Shown one piece after another: positions 1 through 7,493 of a stretch of 23,735 nucleotides of DNA. Below the pieces are notes generated by a model. That model searched no databases, was not told the DNA's origin, and saw only the letters and a program-made list of their open reading frames with translations. The stretch is from Oleispira sp963933055 (lineage in GTDB: Bacteria; Pseudomonadota; Gammaproteobacteria; Pseudomonadales; Oceanobacteraceae). The stretch is taken from NCBI GenBank assembly GCA_963933055.1, contig CAWVSY010000054.1, positions 1-23,735 on the forward strand, read 5' to 3'. Within the stretch, counting starts at the first letter, position 1. Each line of letters begins with the position of its first letter. A program made the position numbers and the translations under genes.

Positions 1-1068
1 AAAGTATTAATCCTACCAGGTGATGGTATTGGTCCAGAAATCGTAACCGAAGCAGAAAACGTATTGGTTGCCGTAAATGAAAAATTCAACCTAGGTCTAG
101 AATTTGACCATGGTTTAGTCGGTGGTGCTGGCTATGATGCTGATGGTTCACCATTACCAGCAGCAACCATGGAAAAAGCCAAAGCGGCTGACGCCATTCT
201 TCTTGGCGCAGTAGGTGGCCCTAAATGGGATAACCTAGAAGATCGCGAAATGCGTCCTGAAAAAGGCCTATTAGGTTTGCGTTCAGGTCTAGAATTGTTC
301 GGCAACTTGCGCCCAGCAATCCTATACCCACAACTTGCAGATGCCTCATCATTAAAGCCAGAAGTTGTTTCAGGTTTAGACATATTGATCGTTCGTGAAT
401 TGACTGGTGGCATCTACTTCGGCCAGCCACGCGGCATACGTACATTAGAAAACGGCGAACGCGAAGGTTACAATACCTACGTTTACCGTGAGAGCGAAAT
501 TCGTCGCATCGGTAAAGTTGCTTTTGAAGCGGCTAAAAAACGTGGCGGAAAACTATGCTCAGTTGATAAAGCCAACGTACTAGAAGTTACCGTGCTGTGG
601 CGCGAAATCATGAACGACATGGCGAAAGACTACCCAGAAGTAGAACTTTCTCATATGTACGTTGATAACGCCGCAATGCAACTAGTACGCGCACCTAAGC
701 AGTTTGACGTAATGGTGACAGGGAACATGTTTGGCGACATCTTGTCCGATGCCGCAGCCATGCTAACAGGCTCTATCGGCATGCTACCTTCAGCGTCTCT
801 AGATAAAGACAACAAAGGGATGTATGAGCCATGTCACGGAAGTGCACCTGATATTGCTGGCCAAGGTATTGCAAATCCATTAGCGACAATTCTTTCTGCC
901 GCAATGATGTTACGATACTCTTTAGGTGAAAATACTGCGGCTGATGCCATCGAAAAAGCAGTAAGTGACGTACTGGATCTGAATCTACGTACGCCAGACA
1001 TCTACTCTGACGGTATGACCAAGGTTAGTACTGCAGAAATGGGTGCAGCAGTAGTAAAAGCACTTTAA
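1..1068 (+). CDS. leuB: 3-isopropylmalate dehydrogenase, 5' end cut by window
   Basis: LeuB oxidises and decarboxylates 3-isopropylmalate to 2-ketoisocaproate with NAD+ in leucine synthesis; it is a cytosolic homodimer. The reading frame is open from base 1, whose first residues KVLILPGDGIGPEIV are the family's N-terminal nucleotide-site motif, so only a handful of residues including the start are missing. Other family signatures are seen: RELTGGIYFGQPRG, the YVDNAAMQLV substrate/metal segment, the FGDILSDAAAMLTGSIGMLPSASL stretch with its metal-binding aspartates, and the NAD-binding YEPCHGSAPDIAGQGIANP. The frame gives 355 residues to the TAA, close to the usual size of about 360. In related genomes it ends a leuCDB cluster, which would lie upstream of the window. 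The identification is secure; an in-frame ATG at base 64 is internal and is not the true start. Confidence 0.97.
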   Translation, partial: KVLILPGDGIGPEIVTEAENVLVAVNEKFNLGLEFDHGLVGGAGYDADGSPLPAATMEKAKAADAILLGAVGGPKWDNLEDREMRPEKGLLGLRSGLELFGNLRPAILYPQLADASSLKPEVVSGLDILIVRELTGGIYFGQPRGIRTLENGEREGYNTYVYRESEIRRIGKVAFEAAKKRGGKLCSVDKANVLEVTVLWREIMNDMAKDYPEVELSHMYVDNAAMQLVRAPKQFDVMVTGNMFGDILSDAAAMLTGSIGMLPSASLDKDNKGMYEPCHGSAPDIAGQGIANPLATILSAAMMLRYSLGENTAADAIEKAVSDVLDLNLRTPDIYSDGMTKVSTAEMGAAVVKAL

Positions 1069-1129
1069 GAGCGAAGAGCTTTTAAGAACGAAAAGAATTA
1101 GTTGATAAGTAACCAAAAGCTAGAGATGG

Positions 1130-1209
1130 GCGTTTATTAACGCAAAAGCAAATATGCGAGGCAGGAAGCCGAACTTAAGCCTACAGGGATGTATATACGG
1201 CGTTTTGCG
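1130..1209. repeat. structured intergenic element in leuB-asd spacer (possible dispersed repeat)
   Basis: The 202-base gap between leuB and asd contains a small perfect inverted repeat (GCGTT-TATT-AACGC, 1130-1143). It is followed by a segment bounded by CGCAAAA (1141-1147) and its complement TTTTGCG (1203-1209). Between these lies a string around CCTACAGGGATGTATATACG. From memory, similar CCTACA.GGATGTA...GGCGT...TTGC strings occur repeatedly between genes in several marine gammaproteobacteria; I cannot verify that here. It could be a degenerate dispersed repeat or a structured leader of asd. No U-tract follows, so it does not look like a plain terminator. Confidence 0.4.
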
Positions 1210-1270
1210 GTTGCGATAATAAAAAGCTCATGAAATCTAGCGTTTTGATGATGCGATAGGTTGGAATAAA

Positions 1271-2386
1271 ATGAAAACTGTAGGTCTTGTAGGCTGGCGT
1301 GGCATGGTTGGCTCCGTGTTAATGCAACGAATGGAAGCAGAGAACGACTTTGCTGATATTAACCCAGTATATTTTACTACCTCACAAGCAGGCCAAGCGG
1401 CTCCTGCTTTTGGTGGCAAAGAAGCCCCTGCGCTTAAAGACGCGTTCGATATTGACGAACTCAAAGCCATGGACGTAATCATTACCTGCCAAGGTGGCGA
1501 CTACACCAAAGAAGTTTACTCAAAACTTATGGCAACGGGCTGGAAAGGCTACTGGATTGATGCTGCATCAAGCCTGCGTATGGCCGACGATGCAATCATC
1601 GTACTTGATCCAGTCAACAAAAACGTCATCAAAGACGGCCTTCATAACGGCACTAAAACCTTCGTTGGCGGAAACTGCACCGTATCCCTAATGCTAATGG
1701 GTCTTGGTGGCTTGTTCGAAAATGGCCTAGTGGAATGGTTAAGTTCACAAACTTACCAAGCCGCTTCTGGTGGCGGCGCAAAACACATGCGCGAACTATT
1801 GACTCAAATGGGTCAGTTGAACGCCTCTGTAGCCGACAAGCTTGCCGATCCACGCAGTGCAATTTTAGACATCGATCGCATTGTTGCTGAAACTCAGCGC
1901 AACGGCTCCATGGATACGGCTAACTTTGGCGTACCGCTAGGTGGCAGCTTAATTCCATACATCGATACTGAGCTAGAAAATGGCCAGAGTCGTGAAGAAT
2001 GGAAAGGCCAAGCTGAAACCAACAAGATTTTAGCGACCGGCAATAACATCATTCCAGTCGATGGAACGTGTGTGCGAATTGGCTCAATGCGTTGTCATAG
2101 CCAAGCTTTTACCATCAAGCTGAAAAAAGATGTGCCGATGGATGAAATTAACGCCATGCTAGATGAGCACTCTCAATGGTCAAGTGTTGTCCCAAACAAC
2201 AAAGAAGCCACAATTGCAGGGTTAACGCCGACAGCGGTAACGGGAACACTGAATGTTCCTGTTGGTCGTCTGCGTAAAATGAATATGGGCAGTGAATATT
2301 TGAACGCCTTCTCTGTTGGTGATCAACTATTATGGGGTGCAGCTGAGCCGCTACGCCGCATGCTACGTATACTTCTAGAAGATTAA
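1271..2386 (+). CDS. asd: aspartate-semialdehyde dehydrogenase
   Basis: Asd reduces aspartyl phosphate to aspartate semialdehyde with NADPH. This is the branch point to lysine/diaminopimelate, threonine and methionine, so it is needed for peptidoglycan. At 371 residues it fits the E. coli-type enzyme (about 367). The N-terminal Rossmann motif VGLVGWRGMVGSVL is present. The catalytic cysteine is C136 in GGNCTVSLML, and the catalytic histidine is expected in the RIGSMRCHSQAF segment. The C terminus GDQLLWGAAEPLRRML is the standard ending, so the gene is intact. The ATG follows TTGGAATAAA, a modest ribosome binding site. It is followed by a 330-base regulatory-looking gap before fimV. In Pseudomonas asd also lies between leuB and fimV, which supports the call. 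Confidence 0.97.
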   Translation: MKTVGLVGWRGMVGSVLMQRMEAENDFADINPVYFTTSQAGQAAPAFGGKEAPALKDAFDIDELKAMDVIITCQGGDYTKEVYSKLMATGWKGYWIDAASSLRMADDAIIVLDPVNKNVIKDGLHNGTKTFVGGNCTVSLMLMGLGGLFENGLVEWLSSQTYQAASGGGAKHMRELLTQMGQLNASVADKLADPRSAILDIDRIVAETQRNGSMDTANFGVPLGGSLIPYIDTELENGQSREEWKGQAETNKILATGNNIIPVDGTCVRIGSMRCHSQAFTIKLKKDVPMDEINAMLDEHSQWSSVVPNNKEATIAGLTPTAVTGTLNVPVGRLRKMNMGSEYLNAFSVGDQLLWGAAEPLRRMLRILLED

Positions 2387-2473
2387 TCATTTGTTTTAAT
2401 CTTTGAATGGCGTAGAAAAAAGCGAAACTCGCAAAATAAAGCACTAGACATATTGAGTCACAATGTTTCATTT

Positions 2474-2489
2474 TGTGAGTAAGCTCACA
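2474..2489. promoter_or_regulatory. CRP/Vfr-type binding site upstream of fimV
   Basis: The sequence TGTGAGTAAGCTCACA is a perfect TGTGA-N6-TCACA palindrome, the consensus core recognised by the cAMP receptor protein and by Vfr. With ten fixed bases, about 0.02 such matches are expected by chance in a window this long. It lies about 240 bases before the fimV start. Against a promoter at 2602-2630 it would sit near -155, which is far for direct activation. A nearer but poor -10 candidate (around 2513-2518) would give class II spacing. The site is seen; its function is inferred. Confidence 0.55.
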
Positions 2490-2601
2490 CTTTACAGGCG
2501 CATAATTGGTCAAAAGATAGGCCGAAAGGCCCATGAAACGGAGGTTATGGCGTTACAAACGTTGCGAAAACTGTATTTATAATTGATACTTACGCTTGTT
2601 A

Positions 2602-2635
2602 TTGAGAAATATATATAAGTTCATTATAAATGAAC
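2602..2635 (+). promoter_or_regulatory. candidate fimV promoter with embedded inverted repeat
   Basis: TTGAGA (2602-2607), a 17-base spacer and TATAAA (2625-2630) match a sigma-70 promoter well. The -10 box sits in the inverted repeat GTTCATTATAAATGAAC (2619-2635; 7-base arms, 3-base centre), an arrangement expected of an operator that blocks RNA polymerase. Transcription would start near 2637, giving a leader of about 80 bases before fimV. No experimental support is visible; the repeat could also be a chance AT-rich palindrome. Confidence 0.5.
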
Positions 2636-2716
2636 CCGTAGATTCATGAATTTAATTTGGTTTTATTGTTTGCAAAACCGGCATCAAGCAGCCTAATAAC
2701 AACAAGGAAGCAGAGA

Positions 2717-5700
2717 ATGAAGCGCACGCTTTTAAGTACTCTAGTGATCACCAGCACACTAGGCCTGAGTGCTAATGTGTTTGCACTGGGTATGGGTGAG
2801 CTTGAACTAAAGTCCACACTAAATCAGCCTCTAAATGCAGAAATCACGCTAACCAATATAGATGATTTATCTGAGTGGGAAATCAAGCCATCTTTAGCTT
2901 CTGACGGCGATTTTGATCGCGCAGGTGTTGAGAAAATATTCTTTTTAAGCGATATCGATTTTGAAATTAAAGGAAATCGCATTGTCTTAACCAGTGATAA
3001 ATCGGTTACTGAACCTTTTTTGAATTTCTTAGTGCAAGTTAATTGGCCATCAGGTCGAGTCCTGCGCGAATATACCTTGTTACTTGATCCGCCTGTTTTT
3101 GATGAAACAATACAGCCATTAGCGGCAAAGCAGAGCTTTACGCCAGCGAGTACTGAAACTCAAACTATTGCACCTGCACCTGTTGTCGCGGCAAAAAGCC
3201 CTTGGCAGACAGAAGCCGCAGCGCCTGGAACTTACAAAGTTCAAAAAGACGATACCTTATGGGAAATCGCAATCAATACGCGACCTAATCGCAGCGTATC
3301 ACCGCAACAAATGATGTTGGCAATACAAGATAGCAATCCAGGTGCTTTTATAAACGGTAATATCAACCGTTTGAAAACTCATCAAGTATTACGTATTCCG
3401 AATGAGCAACAAATGGCGGCCCGTAACGACGGCCAAGCAATCAATGAAGTATTACGCCAAAATCGTGAGCTTCAAACAGCCGGTGCTCAACTGGATGCCA
3501 CAGCAAAAGCTGGGGAAACGAATAAAGCCGAGCAGCCTGCTAATGGCGGCGAGCTCAAACTGCTGTCTAAAACAGCTGAAGTATCCGCTGCGGCAGGTGC
3601 TAGTGGTGATGTTGAACGCAGTGGAGAAGGGGGTGCAGAAGGGTTGCAGAATGATTTAGCAATCGCTCTAGAAACACTCGATACCAACAAGCTAGAAAAT
3701 GAAGAATTAAAAACGCGTTTAGCGTCTTTAGAAGAACAAATTGCCACCTTGCAGCGCTTGGTTTCATTGAAAGATGACCAGCTAGCCAGCATTCAATCGA
3801 TGGAACTGCAAAAAGCAGAGCAGCTTGAAAGTGAAGCGTCTGTAGATGATGGCGCAACAATTGAAAGTACTGATGTTGAAAATGCTGAAGCTGAAAGTAC
3901 CGATATGGCTGATGCCGAAACGGCACTAGAAAGCAATGACTCCGCGACTGAGGAAACAGACTTTAATTACGCAGCTACTGACGTAGCCGTGACGCCTGAG
4001 TCTGATGCGCAAACCGATGTTGCTGAGATTGATCCGGCATTGGCGGCTAGCCAGATTCAACAGGAAATCGAAGACCGCTACAAGCCTAAAGGCTTTGTTG
4101 CACAAATGATGGCAAAACCAGAAATGGTTGCCGGTTTTGCCGGTGGTATCGCCTTATTGCTTGGTTTAGCTGGTCTAGCGTTGAAAAAACGTCGTGATGC
4201 TAAAGAAGAAGGCATTGAAGATCCTGAATTAGCAGGCTTTGATGAAAACTACGAATTTACAGAAGAAAATCTTGAAGATGCATCGTTAGATGAATTTGAT
4301 TTTGCGGATGAAGAGGCAAATTCAGAAGATGAGCTAAATGATGATCTGTTAAGCGGCATTGGTTCTTCGGAAGAAGCCGACGCTGACGTGGATGAAACAT
4401 CTGATACCGTTGCGCAAACGTCGGACGTGATTGGTGAAGCAGAAATTTATATTGCTTATGGTCGATTTGACCAGGCAGCTGATTTGCTTAAAAACTCCAT
4501 TCAGCAAGAGCCAAGCCGTTTAGACCTTCGCATGAAGCTGCTTGAAGTTTATGTGGAAACCGATGACGCCGAGCTGTTTGCTGAAGCGGAACTTGATCTC
4601 AATGGTCTTGGCGATGTGGCCTCCAATGAAAAAGCGGCCGTTATGCGCAGTCGTTTAACCTCACCTATTGATGGTAAGGTAGACTCACTGGCCGGTTCGT
4701 CACCATTAATGACCGATTTGATGTCTGAGCATGCTCCTGAAATGGGTATTGAAAGCTTGGCGGATGCGGACGATGAATTCGCCGATGGCATCGACTTTGA
4801 AGCGGCTTTAGATCTAGGTGATGCTGAAGAGGGGATTGAATCTGAAGAAGGGCAAGATTTTGCAGCCTCTCTTGACGCCTTGGATGGTTTTGGTGACGAA
4901 GAAGAGATTTCTTTTGAATCTGAACTGGATTCTGATGCGGGAATTGAATTCGATCTTTCTGATAGCGAGCTTGATCTTGATCTATCGGATAGCGATGATC
5001 TAGACGATGTGCCGACTCTAGAATTGGATGCTGCGTCTTCAGACGAAGTACCAACATTGGATGATTTTTCTGAACTAGAAACATTAAGTGAACTTGATGA
5101 ATTAGAGACTTTAGAAGAGCTAGAGACTTTAGAAGAGCTAGAGACTTTAGACGAATTAGAAACGCTAGATGATTTAGAAGCCTTAAGTGATGCAGAAGAT
5201 GACTTAGAAGATTTTGCTGAGTTGGAAAGCATCACGCAAGATAACGTACCCAATGCCGATGATTCTGTTGTCTCTTTAGCCTCAGTTGCTGACAGCTCAG
5301 ATGACCTTGCCGATCTGGAAAGCCTATTGGACAGTGATGGTCCTATAAGTTCTGAGGGTGGATTGCCTGATCTTGACTTTGATCTTGAAGAAACCGAATT
5401 TGATGAGCAGGGTGATTTAACCAGCGATCTGCAAGATCTTGAAACAGAATTAGAAGATCTTACCGCCTCGGTTGAAAACACAGAAGAAACTTTCGAAAGC
5501 GAAGCTGTAGAAATATTAGAAGAAGCGTCTGATCTGATTGCAGAAGATGTTGCTGAAAATGCCACGGCTGAAATTGAAGAAACGCTTGTAGCAGCAAAAG
5601 AGGCGCTTGTTGAAGCTGAAGAAGCACTTGCTGAAATTGAACCTGATACTGATTTTAGCGCAGACTTTGATTTGGATGAATTGGAAGAACTTCCTGACTT

Positions 5701-5956
5701 CACGACCGAAACTGCAGAAGAAGATGTTGAGTCTGGCGCAGATCAAGAAATTGATTTGGATAAATTGGCGGCATCGGATGATGAATTCGATTTCTTAGCG
5801 GGCACTGATGAATGTGCTACCAAGCTTGATCTTGCTCGTGCTTACCTAGACATGGAAGATGTAGACGGCGCTAAAGAATTATTGCAAGAAGTCGTAGCAG
5901 AAGGCAATGATCAGCAAAAGACAGATGCACGTACTTTGATGGATAGCATCGGTTAA
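2717..5956 (+). CDS. fimV: FimV-family polar peptidoglycan-binding hub protein
   Basis: FimV is an inner-membrane protein that localises to cell poles. In Pseudomonas it organises type IV pilus assembly and twitching and promotes cAMP production. I place the start at ATG 2717, behind AAGGAAG, giving 1079 residues; an in-frame ATG 60 bases earlier would spoil the signal peptide. Residues 1-27 are a signal peptide ending near NVFA. The mature N terminus LGMGELELKSTLNQPLNAEI is the FimV hallmark. A LysM domain spans about 171-228, a coiled coil about 335-375, and one membrane helix about 471-489 followed by KKRR. The cytoplasmic part is extremely rich in Asp/Glu (about 490-1030), with a TPR-like segment near 575-620 and the conserved C-terminal helix pair (KLDLARAYLDMEDVDGAKEL) near 1036. 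It ends 3 bases before truA. The family assignment is firm; the role in pili here is inferred. Confidence 0.95.
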   Translation: MKRTLLSTLVITSTLGLSANVFALGMGELELKSTLNQPLNAEITLTNIDDLSEWEIKPSLASDGDFDRAGVEKIFFLSDIDFEIKGNRIVLTSDKSVTEPFLNFLVQVNWPSGRVLREYTLLLDPPVFDETIQPLAAKQSFTPASTETQTIAPAPVVAAKSPWQTEAAAPGTYKVQKDDTLWEIAINTRPNRSVSPQQMMLAIQDSNPGAFINGNINRLKTHQVLRIPNEQQMAARNDGQAINEVLRQNRELQTAGAQLDATAKAGETNKAEQPANGGELKLLSKTAEVSAAAGASGDVERSGEGGAEGLQNDLAIALETLDTNKLENEELKTRLASLEEQIATLQRLVSLKDDQLASIQSMELQKAEQLESEASVDDGATIESTDVENAEAESTDMADAETALESNDSATEETDFNYAATDVAVTPESDAQTDVAEIDPALAASQIQQEIEDRYKPKGFVAQMMAKPEMVAGFAGGIALLLGLAGLALKKRRDAKEEGIEDPELAGFDENYEFTEENLEDASLDEFDFADEEANSEDELNDDLLSGIGSSEEADADVDETSDTVAQTSDVIGEAEIYIAYGRFDQAADLLKNSIQQEPSRLDLRMKLLEVYVETDDAELFAEAELDLNGLGDVASNEKAAVMRSRLTSPIDGKVDSLAGSSPLMTDLMSEHAPEMGIESLADADDEFADGIDFEAALDLGDAEEGIESEEGQDFAASLDALDGFGDEEEISFESELDSDAGIEFDLSDSELDLDLSDSDDLDDVPTLELDAASSDEVPTLDDFSELETLSELDELETLEELETLEELETLDELETLDDLEALSDAEDDLEDFAELESITQDNVPNADDSVVSLASVADSSDDLADLESLLDSDGPISSEGGLPDLDFDLEETEFDEQGDLTSDLQDLETELEDLTASVENTEETFESEAVEILEEASDLIAEDVAENATAEIEETLVAAKEALVEAEEALAEIEPDTDFSADFDLDELEELPDFTTETAEEDVESGADQEIDLDKLAASDDEFDFLAGTDECATKLDLARAYLDMEDVDGAKELLQEVVAEGNDQQKTDARTLMDSIG
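5078..5176 (+). repeat. 18-base tandem repeat array inside fimV
   Basis: Two identical units GAGACTTTAGAAGAGCTA (5105-5122 and 5123-5140) are followed by diverged units at 5141-5158 and 5159-5176 and preceded by a related unit at 5078-5095. Each unit encodes six residues of the type ETLEEL, giving a short acidic-leucine repeat in the cytoplasmic region. The two perfect copies suggest recent slippage, so copy number may vary between strains. The array stays in frame with fimV. Confidence 0.85.
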
Positions 5957-5959
5957 TCA

Positions 5960-6802
5960 ATGCAAGAAACTAGCAGTAAAGTTGTCGTTAGAGAAAAAAG
6001 AAGAGTTGCCGCTATCGTTGAATACCATGGAGCAAATTTCCATGGTTGGCAGCGGCAAAAACATCATCCAGAGCCTACTATTCAGGCGGCTTTGGAAGAT
6101 GCTTTAAGTCGAGTAGCTAATGAACCTATTGCGGTTGTTTGCGCTGGACGCACCGATGCAGGTGTTCATGCATCTACCCAAGTCATTCATTTTGATACTC
6201 ACGCACAAAGACGTCCGCATAACTGGATGATGGGGGTTAATACCTATCTTCCCGACGGTATTGCGCTGCGCTGGATAAGTGATGTTGATGAATCATTTCA
6301 TGCGCGTTTTGGTGCGACCAGTCGTCGTTATCGTTATTTGATTTTCAATAAAGAAATCAAGCAAGGTTTAATGCATGACCAGCTAACGTGGTGCCGTTTT
6401 CAGCTCGACGAAAACAAAATGCATGAAGCTGCTCAAGCCTTAAAAGGCGAGCACGATTTCACATCCTACCGTGCAAAAGATTGCCAAGCGAAAAGCCCAG
6501 TCCGCACGATTCAAGATATTTCGGTACGTCGTTATGGCGATATCGTCATGATAGAAGTACAGGCTAATGCCTTTTTGTATCATATGATTCGTAATATTGC
6601 GGGTGTGCTAATGCCGATTGGGATGGAGCGTAAACCGATTGAGTGGTGCGGAGAATTATTAGCTCAGCGTAATAGAGCGCTCGGTGGTGTTACGGCACCG
6701 TCTGCGGGCTTATATTTTGTGGGTGTTGAATACCCCGAGCAATACCAAATACCTTCTCAAGCATGGGGGCCCGTATTCGTTGAGCCCTGGTTTGCTAACT
6801 AA
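5960..6802 (+). CDS. truA: tRNA pseudouridine(38-40) synthase TruA
   Basis: TruA isomerises uridines 38-40 in the anticodon stem-loop of many tRNAs. The 280-residue product has the catalytic aspartate D66 in the family motif GRTDAGVHA. Other conserved blocks are YHGANFHGWQRQ near the N terminus, FHARFGATSRRYRYLI, the DFTSYRAKDCQAKSPVRTI segment and FLYHMIRNIAGVLMPIG. The ATG lies 3 bases after the fimV stop with no separate promoter visible, so the gene is probably cotranscribed and translationally coupled with fimV, as in Pseudomonas. The last four codons plus the stop are duplicated directly downstream (see the repeat at 6788-6817). The identification is secure. Confidence 0.97.
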   Translation: MQETSSKVVVREKRRVAAIVEYHGANFHGWQRQKHHPEPTIQAALEDALSRVANEPIAVVCAGRTDAGVHASTQVIHFDTHAQRRPHNWMMGVNTYLPDGIALRWISDVDESFHARFGATSRRYRYLIFNKEIKQGLMHDQLTWCRFQLDENKMHEAAQALKGEHDFTSYRAKDCQAKSPVRTIQDISVRRYGDIVMIEVQANAFLYHMIRNIAGVLMPIGMERKPIEWCGELLAQRNRALGGVTAPSAGLYFVGVEYPEQYQIPSQAWGPVFVEPWFAN

Positions 6803-6817
6803 TGGTTTTCTAACTAA
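6788..6817 (+). repeat. 15-base tandem duplication across the truA stop codon
   Basis: TGGTTTGCTAACTAA (6788-6802), the end of truA, is followed at once by TGGTTTTCTAACTAA (6803-6817), differing at one base. Reading through the truA stop would add WFSN and then meet a second TAA. The second copy overlaps where the -35 region of a trpF promoter would be, so it may have altered that promoter. It looks like a simple slippage duplication. Confidence 0.9.
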
Positions 6818-6821
6818 TTTC

Positions 6822-6830
6822 TGTTAAACT
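6822..6830 (+). promoter_or_regulatory. candidate extended -10 promoter for trpF
   Basis: TG-T-TAAACT (6822-6830) is an extended -10 type element 39 bases before the trpF GTG. No good -35 hexamer is seen 17 bases upstream, which is tolerable for an extended -10 promoter. It would let trpFBA be transcribed apart from fimV-truA. No tryptophan-rich leader peptide, attenuator or symmetrical TrpR-like operator was found in the gap. Confidence 0.35.
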
Positions 6831-6869
6831 CGCCTCTCTTTTATTTTTACTAAATATAAGTCTATTTTC

Positions 6870-7493
6870 GTGAATAAAGTGCGAATCAAAATATGCGGTT
6901 TAACCCGCGATGAAGATGTTCATAATGCTGTGGTCGAGGGCGCTGACGCCCTTGGTTTTGTCTTGTATGCGCCTAGCCCTCGAGCTGTGAGCGCAGAACA
7001 GGCTGCACAGCTGATTAAAAAAGTCCCCGCATTTGTAACAACCGTTGCTTTGTTTGTCGACGAGAGCGCCGAAGAAGTTCGACGAGCACTCTCAATTTGC
7101 CCCTTTGATTTATTACAGTTTCACGGCGATGAAAGCCCTGAATTCTGTCGTCAATTCAATCGTCCCTATATGAAAGCTATTCGTGTACGCAGCGCTGACG
7201 ATATTCATAGCGCAGTACAACAGTATCCGGATGCCAAAGCTTTATTGCTGGACGCTTATGTGGAGAACTTGCCTGGTGGAACTGGCCAGGCGTTCGATTG
7301 GCGGTTAATTCCTCAATTATCAGTGCCTTGGGTGCTCGCCGGTGGACTTAATTCAACGAATGTTGCCGATGCTATAAACCAAGTGGCGCCTTTTGCCGTA
7401 GATATAAGTGGCGGTATTGAAGCCAGTAAAGGCATAAAAGACAGAAAAAAAATTCAAGAATTTATAAGCGAGGTTCGCAATGTCGAACGCTAA
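6870..7493 (+). CDS. trpF: phosphoribosylanthranilate isomerase
   Basis: TrpF converts N-(5-phosphoribosyl)anthranilate to CdRP by an Amadori rearrangement, the third step of tryptophan synthesis after anthranilate. The 207-residue TIM-barrel protein carries the catalytic cysteine C9 in KICGLTR and the catalytic aspartate D178 in VDISGGIE. Other signatures are LGFVLYAPSPRAV, LLQFHGDE, LDAYVENLPGGTGQAFDW and the phosphate-binding VLAGGL. The start is a GTG with only a weak ribosome site; a second in-frame GTG lies 9 bases on, but the first gives the usual N-terminal length. It overlaps trpB by 14 bases, implying coupled translation. It is a monofunctional TrpF, not a TrpC-TrpF fusion. Confidence 0.96.
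   Translation: MNKVRIKICGLTRDEDVHNAVVEGADALGFVLYAPSPRAVSAEQAAQLIKKVPAFVTTVALFVDESAEEVRRALSICPFDLLQFHGDESPEFCRQFNRPYMKAIRVRSADDIHSAVQQYPDAKALLLDAYVENLPGGTGQAFDWRLIPQLSVPWVLAGGLNSTNVADAINQVAPFAVDISGGIEASKGIKDRKKIQEFISEVRNVER

Larger units (their letters stand above)
2387..2716. other. asd-fimV intergenic region rich in palindromes
   Basis: No convincing gene is present in these 330 bases, but there is much structure. In order: a CRP-type palindrome (2474-2489), a GGCC-GAAA-GGCC hairpin (2520-2531), a stray Shine-Dalgarno-like GGAGG (2540-2544) near two tiny open frames, a promoter with an embedded inverted repeat (2602-2635), the 10-base palindrome ATTCATGAAT (2642-2651), and a GGTTTT...AAAACC inverted repeat (2659-2679). 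The fimV ribosome site AAGGAAG follows at 2704-2710. I read this as the fimV control region. No strong asd terminator was seen. Confidence 0.6.

Noticed and set aside
2422..2432. GCGA-AAC-TCGC hairpin as an asd terminator
   Set aside because: The stem has only four pairs and is followed by A, not T, on the + strand.
2657..2716. 20-codon N-terminal extension of fimV from ATG 2657
   Set aside because: It would place polar residues ahead of the signal peptide and has no ribosome site; ATG 2717 has AAGGAAG and gives a normal signal peptide.
5105..5176. Regular short repeats that might suggest a CRISPR array
   Set aside because: The 18-base units are directly adjacent without spacers and remain in frame within fimV; they encode a hexapeptide repeat.
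4549..5703. Long serine-rich open frame (384 codons) on the - strand inside fimV
   Set aside because: It is the antisense of the GAA/GAT-rich acidic region of fimV, which lacks stop codons on the other strand by composition. It has no homologous domain, no ribosome site, and is almost all Ser.
6803..6869. Trp attenuator or TrpR operator ahead of trpF
   Set aside because: There is no Trp-rich leader frame, no alternative hairpins and no symmetrical CTAG-type operator; only a direct repeat is present.
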